From positions 1 through 9,989 of the forward strand of contig JAKIUS010000026.1 in NCBI GenBank assembly GCA_021647445.1: 9,989 bases of DNA. Direction: 5' to 3'. The position numbers and the translations under genes are program-made. The notes below the pieces were generated by a model, which saw nothing but the letters and a program-made list of their open reading frames with translations, was not told the DNA's origin and searched no databases. This document shows positions 5,692 to 9,989 of this stretch, piece after piece; position 1 is the first letter of the stretch; every line of letters starts with the position of its first letter. This stretch comes from Geopsychrobacter sp. (GTDB taxonomy: Bacteria > Desulfobacterota > Desulfuromonadia > Desulfuromonadales > Geopsychrobacteraceae).

Positions 5692-7605
5692 TTACGTTGG
5701 TGAAGAATCTGAAATGTCGATTTCCTGAATGGCGATTGGCTCATTATCCCCAAGGTTGAATTGAGCGAGGGAGGTAAGGAGTTTTTCGGATACGCCATTG
5801 AGACCTTCTGAAATCTGAGACGCTTCTGTAACCAGTGATGATGTTTGCGCCGTAATGTTCGCCATCTTGCGGATCGAGCTAACCATGTCGTCCGACATCT
5901 GGTGCTGGTTTTTAGACAGACCCGTGATTTCGTTGATGATCTGCTTAGATTGAAGTGTCGCTTTTTCGATCTCTTCAAGGGCGGTACCGGTCTCCTGGGC
6001 GAGTCGGGTTTGTTGTTCAACCGTTGAAGTCTCTTCTTCGAGGGCCGAGGTGGCATCATTGGCTTCCGATTGAATCGCCTTGATAATGCCGCCGATCTCT
6101 TTGGTTGCCTCTGAAGATTCATCGGCCAAACGTTTGATTTCATCGGAGATAATCAGGAAGCCACGACCTTGCTCTCCGGCCCGTGAAGCCTCGATTGATG
6201 CGTTCATTGCCAGAATAGTCGTTCGTGTTGCGACGTCGGAGATCAATTGTGAAATGGTACCGATTTCAAGCAGGCGCTCCGAGAGCGATTTCATCTTTTT
6301 GTTGATGATCTGCACGGTCACGCGAATAAGTTGCATTCCTTCTATGTTTTTTGTGATTTGTGCACTGCCTATGCTGGTCGCCTCGTCGACTTTGTCTGAT
6401 GTGCTCTGTGCCAAGGCGGCCTTGGCGGCGATTTCAGAGGCCGATGTTGCCGTTTCTCCTGCGGTGTCTGTTGCTTCAGTAACATATTGTAACTGTGATT
6501 CCGCACCTTTTTTCATATGAAGGAAGATGTCGTTGAGGTTGCGGGACTCTTCGCCAACTTCACGTGCATCGCGGGTTGTTTCGGTCAGGAGATCGGCGAG
6601 ACTTTCGATCATGAGGTTATAGGCGTCGGCAATTGATCCAAAGGCATCTTCGGTAACCGGTGCACGAACGGTCAGGTCGCCATCAGAGGCATCGGAAACA
6701 ACCTCAAGGAAGTTGATGACGTTCTCTTCAGTCTTCTGCCGTTGTTCATCGGTCTGTATATAATTTTTGAGTCGTCCGATCGTTTCATTGAAGATTCGTG
6801 AAATTTCCGCAAATTCATCTTTTGAGTTGGTTTGAATCTCAACAATCTCCCCCTTACCGACCGATTCGATACCGTTCATCAGTATGTTTAGCGGTACTGT
6901 GATGCGGTTTGAAACAAAGAACCCTGCAACCAGTCCGAAGACTATTGCACCGATGCCGACTATTTCGATGAGATTGTTGAGCTTATTACTGAACGCAACT
7001 GCTTCGTTTTTCTCGCTTTCAAGTTTTGCAATGATGGTTTCGTGCATCGTCTTGGCACCGCGCTCAACCTTGTGAATGCTCTGCTTGTATGCGGCGTATT
7101 CCTTGCCGACTTCAAGAAAGTTTTTACCTGTAAGGAGTTGCTCGGCAAGGCGCTTCATTGCGCTTCGCGCTTCTGCATAATCGTCGGTAAAGTGACCGAT
7201 CAGGGTGCTCATCTCGTTAAGGCCGCTTGAGGTGCCGTCTTCTTCAAGTTGTTTGGCCTCTTCGCGAGTCTTCATCAATTTGAGGCTATAGTTAATTTTT
7301 CTGTAGGTCTGTTGAATCTCTGCATAATATTTTTTTTGTTTCTTATCAATTTTGGCGTTGTGCCCCAAACTTGAAAAAAGAAAGAATTCTTTTTCGTAGC
7401 GTCTCAGCTTTGAGACCTGGGCTTCAAGGTTACTAACATCATTTAATTCGGGAATAGCGTGGGTGTAAACATCCTTAATCGTATCATTGGCCTGTTCGAA
7501 ACCGTAGTAGGCAACACCACCAACACTGATTGAGACCAGAATCAACATCAGGATCATTAACATCAGTTTGCTGCGGATTCTCCAACCCTTGGTTTTAATC
7601 GACAT
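5692..7605 (-). CDS. Methyl-accepting chemotaxis protein, PilJ-like receptor
   Basis: This 637-residue inner-membrane chemoreceptor has a cytoplasmic basic start, TM1 (about 13-33), a periplasmic all-helical sensor (about 34-212) and TM2 (about 213-231). The sensor contains LRRYEKEFFLF, reminiscent of HBM/4-helix-bundle sensors. A HAMP domain (about 231-285) follows, then a second HAMP-like segment (about 298-340) containing ASDGDLTVRAPVTED, close to the equivalent PilJ segment. The signalling hairpin spans about 341-615 with its tip around 460-482. The tip keeps the trimer/CheW-contact residues (N468, E472, R475 in MNASIEASRAGEQGRGF) but has TRTT where DQTN is usual. The arm lengths either side of the tip suggest the 40-heptad class. 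There is no C-terminal CheR-tethering pentapeptide; it ends SDSSPT. An AGGAG site lies 10 bases before the ATG. It probably feeds the adjacent convergent CheA operon, though the ligand is unknown. Confidence 0.93.
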   Translation of the reverse strand: MSIKTKGWRIRSKLMLMILMLILVSISVGGVAYYGFEQANDTIKDVYTHAIPELNDVSNLEAQVSKLRRYEKEFFLFSSLGHNAKIDKKQKKYYAEIQQTYRKINYSLKLMKTREEAKQLEEDGTSSGLNEMSTLIGHFTDDYAEARSAMKRLAEQLLTGKNFLEVGKEYAAYKQSIHKVERGAKTMHETIIAKLESEKNEAVAFSNKLNNLIEIVGIGAIVFGLVAGFFVSNRITVPLNILMNGIESVGKGEIVEIQTNSKDEFAEISRIFNETIGRLKNYIQTDEQRQKTEENVINFLEVVSDASDGDLTVRAPVTEDAFGSIADAYNLMIESLADLLTETTRDAREVGEESRNLNDIFLHMKKGAESQLQYVTEATDTAGETATSASEIAAKAALAQSTSDKVDEATSIGSAQITKNIEGMQLIRVTVQIINKKMKSLSERLLEIGTISQLISDVATRTTILAMNASIEASRAGEQGRGFLIISDEIKRLADESSEATKEIGGIIKAIQSEANDATSALEEETSTVEQQTRLAQETGTALEEIEKATLQSKQIINEITGLSKNQHQMSDDMVSSIRKMANITAQTSSLVTEASQISEGLNGVSEKLLTSLAQFNLGDNEPIAIQEIDISDSSPT

Positions 7606-7624
7606 TGTGCATCTTCTCCTGAGT

Positions 7625-7718
7625 CAACAATCAGATTTCTTACCGGCACCAGTGAAAATAATTTTTTAATATCATAGTGATAACTTGCCCAGATTTCAAT
7701 CATTTAATCTGATTGTTG
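7625..7718. repeat. 13-bp perfect inverted repeat flanking the receptor promoter
   Basis: CAACAATCAGATT (7625-7637) is the exact reverse complement of AATCTGATTGTTG (7706-7718). The two arms are 68 bases apart and bracket the sigma28-like promoter. A shorter palindrome is nested at the far arm: CAATCA (7697-7702) and TGATTG (7710-7715). CAGATTTC also occurs twice as a direct repeat (7632-7639, 7690-7697). This looks like a set of operator half-sites, but no known regulator box is recognised. Confidence 0.6.
7640..7666 (-). promoter_or_regulatory. Putative sigma28 (FliA)-type promoter of the receptor gene
   Basis: Reading the - strand, GCCGGTAA (7647 to 7640) matches 7 of 8 positions of the sigma28 -10 element GCCGATAA. 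Eleven bases upstream, AAAAATTA (7666 to 7659) matches 5 of 8 positions of TAAAGTTT. The start would fall near 7633, about 28 bases before the ATG at 7605. Chemoreceptor genes are commonly under FliA. The -35 half is weak, so the call rests mainly on the -10 and the spacing. Confidence 0.4.
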
Positions 7719-7830
7719 GGACAGTGTTGAGCCCTTTGATCTGTAGGCCTTAAGCAACGAGACATTTTATAAAAGATTCATTTTCTCTGTCATCTTTTGC
7801 TCTGTATCGATGGGTGGGTGAATTATCTAT

Positions 7831-7859
7831 TTGCAAAACGGAAAAGACCATGCTAGAAA
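7831..7859 (+). promoter_or_regulatory. Putative sigma70 promoter for tRNA-Arg
   Basis: TTGCAA (7831-7836), a 17-base spacer and TAGAAA (7854-7859) form a plausible promoter. It is strengthened by an extended -10 TGC just before the hexamer (7851-7853). Transcription would begin near 7866, leaving a 5' leader of about 58 bases to be removed by RNase P. Confidence 0.45.
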
Positions 7860-7923
7860 ACTCAACCGGTCCTGGTTGACTCTCTGTTTGGTATGGGTCA
7901 ACCTGCGGGTTGGTTAGATTGAT

Positions 7924-8000
7924 GCGCCAGTAGCTCAGTTGGATAGAGCATGTGACTTCTAATCACAGGGCCGAGGGTTCGAATCCTTCCTGGCGCGCCA
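7924..8000 (+). tRNA. tRNA-Arg (anticodon TCT)
   Basis: This is a 77-base cloverleaf with encoded CCA (7998-8000). The acceptor stem GCGCCAG (7924-7930) pairs fully with CTGGCGC (7990-7996), and the discriminator base is G. The D-arm reads GCTCAGTTGGATAGAGC. The anticodon stem TGTGA/TCACA encloses the loop CTTCTAA with anticodon TCT at 7958-7960, which reads AGA. The T-arm is GAGGGTTCGAATCCTTC. It is the first of three tRNAs in the order Arg-His-Leu. Confidence 0.97.
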
Positions 8001-8025
8001 CCTTTTGGAAATGTCTTTTTTGCTG

Positions 8026-8054
8026 TTGACATCTGGAAGGTTGTTCCTTAGGAT
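8026..8054 (+). promoter_or_regulatory. Putative sigma70 promoter for tRNA-His
   Basis: A perfect -35 TTGACA (8026-8031), a 17-base spacer and the -10 TAGGAT (8049-8054, 4/6) lie in the gap between tRNA-Arg and tRNA-His. Initiation would fall near 8061, only about 9 bases before the mature tRNA-His end. The GC-rich bases after the -10 (GGCCGAG) are typical of discriminators in stringently controlled stable-RNA promoters. Confidence 0.6.
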
Positions 8055-8069
8055 GGCCGAGCTTTTTAT

Positions 8070-8146
8070 GGTGGGTGTAGCTCAGTTGGTAGAGCACTGG
8101 ATTGTGGCTCCAGATGTCGCGGGTTCAAGCCCCGTCACTCACCCCA
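8070..8146 (+). tRNA. tRNA-His (anticodon GTG)
   Basis: The coordinates include the extra 5' G characteristic of tRNA-His (G-1 at 8070), which faces C73 at 8143. The acceptor stem GTGGGTG (8071-8077) pairs with CACTCAC (8136-8142) with one G·T pair. The anticodon stem CTGGA/TCCAG encloses TTGTGGC with anticodon GTG at 8104-8106. CCA is encoded at 8144-8146. The gene sits between its own promoter and a terminator, so it can be an independent transcript. Confidence 0.97.
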
Positions 8147-8162
8147 AGTCCTCTTTACAATG

Positions 8163-8233
8163 CTCATCTTTCGACCCCTGATCCAAACTCAAGTGTTTGG
8201 AGGGTGTGGGGGATGAGTTTTGTTTTTATTATT
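8163..8233 (+). terminator. Intrinsic terminator after tRNA-His
   Basis: A long hairpin is built from three paired blocks: CTCATC (8163-8168) with GATGAG (8212-8217), CCCC (8175-8178) with GGGG (8208-8211), and CCAAAC (8183-8188) with GTTTGG (8195-8200). There are bulges between blocks. It is followed at once by a T-rich tract, TTTTGTTTTTATTATT (8218-8233). It would separate the tRNA-His transcript from tRNA-Leu. Confidence 0.75.
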
Positions 8234-8244
8234 CGTAAGTTAAT

Positions 8245-8329
8245 GCGAGAGTGGCGGAGTTGGTAGACGCGCTGGTCTTAGGAACCAGTATCTTATGATG
8301 TGGGGGTTCGAGTCCCCCCTCTCGCACCA
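8245..8329 (+). tRNA. tRNA-Leu (anticodon TAG)
   Basis: This 85-base type II tRNA has a long variable arm (TATCTTATGATGT). The acceptor stem GCGAGAG (8245-8251) pairs with CTCTCGC (8319-8325), the discriminator is A, and CCA is encoded at 8327-8329. The anticodon stem CTGGT/ACCAG encloses CTTAGGA with anticodon TAG at 8279-8281. Because a terminator precedes it, it needs readthrough or its own promoter. TATTAT (8227-8232) is a possible -10 overlapping the terminator T-tract, but I see no good -35. Confidence 0.97.
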
Positions 8330-8368
8330 CTTTACCCGTTGAGCCAAATTATGGTATGTCGGATTAAT

Positions 8369-8397
8369 TAGCCCGGTTTTCGTTGAAAACCGGGCTA
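8369..8397 (+). other. Perfect 13-bp hairpin between tRNA-Leu and tig
   Basis: TAGCCCGGTTTTC (8369-8381) pairs without mismatch to GAAAACCGGGCTA (8385-8397) around a three-base GTT loop. It ends 32 bases before the tig start codon. The stem strength fits a terminator for tRNA-Leu, but what follows is TGGGTTATTG rather than a T-run. It could equally be a processing or stabilising structure in the tig leader, or a leaky terminator that sets tig level. Confidence 0.6.
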
Positions 8398-8429
8398 TGG
8401 GTTATTGATCACCACTAAAGGATTTTGGG

Positions 8430-9767
8430 ATGAATATTACTGTTGAAGAGTTAAGTTCGATCAAAAAGAAACTTGTAGTTGAAATTGACGCGGAGAAGGT
8501 CTCTTCCGAGATTGAAAAGGCCTATCGAAAGATCGCTAAGACGGCGAGTGTTAAGGGTTTTCGTAAGGGTAAGGTGCCACGCCGTTTGTTGGAACAGCAG
8601 TACGCGCCGCGCATGGAGAACGATGTCGTCGGTGTTTTAATTAATGACAGTCTTTACAAGGCTATGATTGAACATAAGTTGAATCCGGTATCTCAGCCCC
8701 AGATTGTGGATTCAGCTAATCTTGAAAGCGGCAAGTCCTTCACGTATACGGCCGAAGTTGAAATTCGTCCCGAGATTGTTGCCAAGGGGTATGCCGGGCT
8801 GAAACTTGAAAAAGAGAAGGTTGTGTTTGACGAGTCTGTTGTCGAAGAGAGGCTTACGCAACTGGCGGAGTCGCGGAGTAAACTTGAAGTGACCAGTCGT
8901 AAAAAAGCGCGTGATGGTGATACGGTTATTATCGACTTTGAAGGTTTTATCGACGGTGCCACCTTCGAGAACGGAACGGCCAAAGACTATCAGCTTGAGC
9001 TCGGATCCAACAGTTTTATTCCTGGCTTTGAAGAGCAGATCGTCGGGATGAAACGTGAAGAGGAGCGCGAGGTAGAAGCCAGTTTCCCTGAAAATTATGG
9101 GACTAAGGAACTGGCAGGAAAACCTGCTAAGTTCAAGGTGGTCCTTAATGAAATAAAAGAAAAAGTCATCCCCACGCCGAACAACGATCTGGCCAAAGAA
9201 GTTGGTCTTGAGACCCTTGATGGACTAAAAGGGCGCATCCGTGAAGACAGCCTGCGTGAGCAGACTGACCGGGTCGAAAATCAGATGCAGGAGCAGATAA
9301 TGGATCTGCTGGTTGCGGCTAATATTTTTGACGTCCCCGAAGGAATGGTTCAGAGTCAACTTGAGCAACTAAAGGAAAACTTTTCGCAACGTCTTAAGTC
9401 GCAGGGTATGAACCTGGAGATGTTGGGGATGAACGATGAGGGTTTCGCGGCCGCCTATCGTGAGATGGCAGTTAAGCAGGTTTGTGGCGAATTGATTCTG
9501 GAGTCGATTGCGCAACAGGAAAATCTCAAGGTCGAAGATGCGGCTATTGATACCAAGATCGAAGAGTTGGCCAAGCAGTCTAATTCCAAAATCGAGCAGG
9601 TAAAATCTTACTTCGCCAATCCTCAGGCCAAAGAGGGGCTGGTCGCGCAGATTCTGCACGAAAATGTTGTTGCGTTTATTGTCGATAAGGCGGACGTGAT
9701 CGAGGTTGAGCCTAAGCAGGAAAAGTCTGCCGACGAGGTTGAAGAGTCTGAAGCGAGGGAGGCTTGA
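8430..9767 (+). CDS. tig: Trigger factor, ribosome-associated chaperone and prolyl isomerase
   Basis: This 445-residue protein (432 in E. coli) binds the ribosome near the exit tunnel and shields nascent chains. The N-terminal ribosome-binding domain carries the signature GFRKGKVP at residues 43-50, with F44-R45-K46 at the same numbers as in E. coli. An FKBP-type peptidyl-prolyl isomerase domain spans about 160-245, including [15 protein letters not shown] and [12 protein letters not shown]. The remaining helical region is the substrate-cradling C-terminal domain, and the protein ends in an acidic tail (about 425-445). The start is set by AAAGGA (8417-8422), 7 bases before the ATG. clpP follows after 4 bases, a common bacterial order linking folding with proteolysis. 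Upstream promoter elements are not clear. Confidence 0.98.
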   Translation: MNITVEELSSIKKKLVVEIDAEKVSSEIEKAYRKIAKTASVKGFRKGKVPRRLLEQQYAPRMENDVVGVLINDSLYKAMIEHKLNPVSQPQIVDSANLESGKSFTYTAEVEIRPEIVAKGYAGLKLEKEKVVFDESVVEERLTQLAESRSKLEVTSRKKARDGDTVIIDFEGFIDGATFENGTAKDYQLELGSNSFIPGFEEQIVGMKREEEREVEASFPENYGTKELAGKPAKFKVVLNEIKEKVIPTPNNDLAKEVGLETLDGLKGRIREDSLREQTDRVENQMQEQIMDLLVAANIFDVPEGMVQSQLEQLKENFSQRLKSQGMNLEMLGMNDEGFAAAYREMAVKQVCGELILESIAQQENLKVEDAAIDTKIEELAKQSNSKIEQVKSYFANPQAKEGLVAQILHENVVAFIVDKADVIEVEPKQEKSADEVEESEAREA

Positions 9768-9771
9768 GCTT

Positions 9772-9989
9772 ATGAGTTTGGTCCCAATGGTGGTAGAAGA
9801 TACCGGTCGTGGCGAGCGTGCCTATGATATCTATTCACGTCTGCTGAAGGATCGGATTATTTTTCTTGGTGGCGATATTGAGGATCATATGGCCAATCTC
9901 ATTATCGCTCAATTGCTTTTTCTGGAATCGGAAGATCCGGATCGTGATATTCACCTTTATATCAATTCACCGGGTGGAGTTGTTACTGC
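9772..9989 (+). CDS. clpP: ATP-dependent Clp protease proteolytic subunit (5' part; continues past window)
   Basis: Seventy-two codons are visible. After a short N-terminus, residues include [36 protein letters not shown] and the strand [10 protein letters not shown], which are hallmark ClpP segments. The family assembles into a tetradecameric serine protease that degrades substrates fed by ClpX or ClpA. The catalytic Ser, His and Asp lie beyond the right edge and cannot be checked. The ribosome site GGGAGG (9757-9762) sits inside the last codons of tig, 9 bases before the ATG. This gives tight co-transcription and probably coupled translation. Confidence 0.97.
   Translation, partial: MSLVPMVVEDTGRGERAYDIYSRLLKDRIIFLGGDIEDHMANLIIAQLLFLESEDPDRDIHLYINSPGGVVT

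Larger units (their letters stand above)
7606..7923. other. 318-base divergent intergenic region between receptor gene and tRNA cluster
   Basis: No credible gene lies here. The receptor-proximal part (7606-7720) is AT-rich and holds the FliA-like promoter and nested repeats listed separately. The tRNA-proximal part holds a sigma70-type promoter (7831-7859) and, in the leader, a short inverted repeat GGTTGAC (7874-7880) / GTCAACC (7897-7903). I recognise nothing in the stretch 7720-7830. Confidence 0.7.

Noticed and set aside
5682..6143. 153-codon minus-strand frame rich in Arg, Lys and Pro overlapping the receptor gene
   Set aside because: It is a shifted frame of the receptor signalling domain. 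Its basic low-complexity product has no family resemblance.
7874..7911. Hairpins GGTTGAC/GTCAACC and AACC/GGTT in the tRNA-Arg leader as a riboswitch or attenuator
   Set aside because: The stems are short, with no T-run and no match to a known leader element. They are mentioned only as part of the intergenic region.
1..9989. CRISPR array, insertion sequence, attachment site or recent transfer
   Set aside because: No spaced direct repeats, transposase or integrase, or terminal repeats were seen. The tRNA genes are intact with no duplicated 3' ends nearby.

Overview
The window looks like chromosomal DNA from a deltaproteobacterium, probably a Desulfuromonadales/Desulfuromonadia member (Geobacter/Pelobacter/Desulfuromonas type). 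The support is a trigger factor–ClpP gene pair preceded by tRNA-Arg, tRNA-His and tRNA-Leu, a response regulator with a PATAN (DUF4388) domain, a hybrid CheA-REC kinase and moderate GC content. The taxonomic call is inference from gene content and protein style, not a search result. I see no mobile elements, phage genes or CRISPR arrays.

Layout. (1) Positions 2-586 hold the 3' part of a TonB-family protein that enters from the left edge. (2) Positions 635-5600 hold a compact three-gene chemosensory operon on the + strand. It has a good sigma70-type promoter, a REC-PATAN response regulator, an Hpt–linker–CheW fusion protein, and a CheA with Hpt, extended dimerisation, ATPase, CheW and C-terminal receiver domains. 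The CheA start codon overlaps the preceding stop by one base. (3) A 17-bp-stem hairpin at 5636-5673 serves as a two-way terminator for the convergent genes. (4) Positions 5692-7605 on the - strand hold a membrane chemoreceptor with a PilJ-like second HAMP module. Upstream is a FliA/sigma28-like promoter inside a 13-bp inverted repeat. (5) Positions 7831-8329 hold three tRNA genes with at least two candidate promoters and an internal terminator. (6) Positions 8430-9989 hold tig and the start of clpP, followed presumably by the usual proteolysis genes.

How they work together. The receptor, CheA, CheW-like protein and response regulator resemble the type-IV-pilus (Pil-Chp / cyanobacterial Pix-Pil) class of chemosensory pathway more than the flagellar CheA-CheY class. 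The supporting features are the PATAN regulator, the long CheA dimerisation region, the lack of a CheY-binding P2 domain, the fused receiver, and the PilJ-like receptor segment. No stand-alone CheY, CheB, CheR, CheD or CheC is present in the window. The least ordinary component is the Hpt–CheW fusion. It adds a second phosphorylatable histidine to the scaffold, carries four 'DPF' acidic repeats in its linker, and has a shortened CheW domain. It is my best candidate for something not well described.

The tonB, tRNA and tig-clpP sections look conventional.
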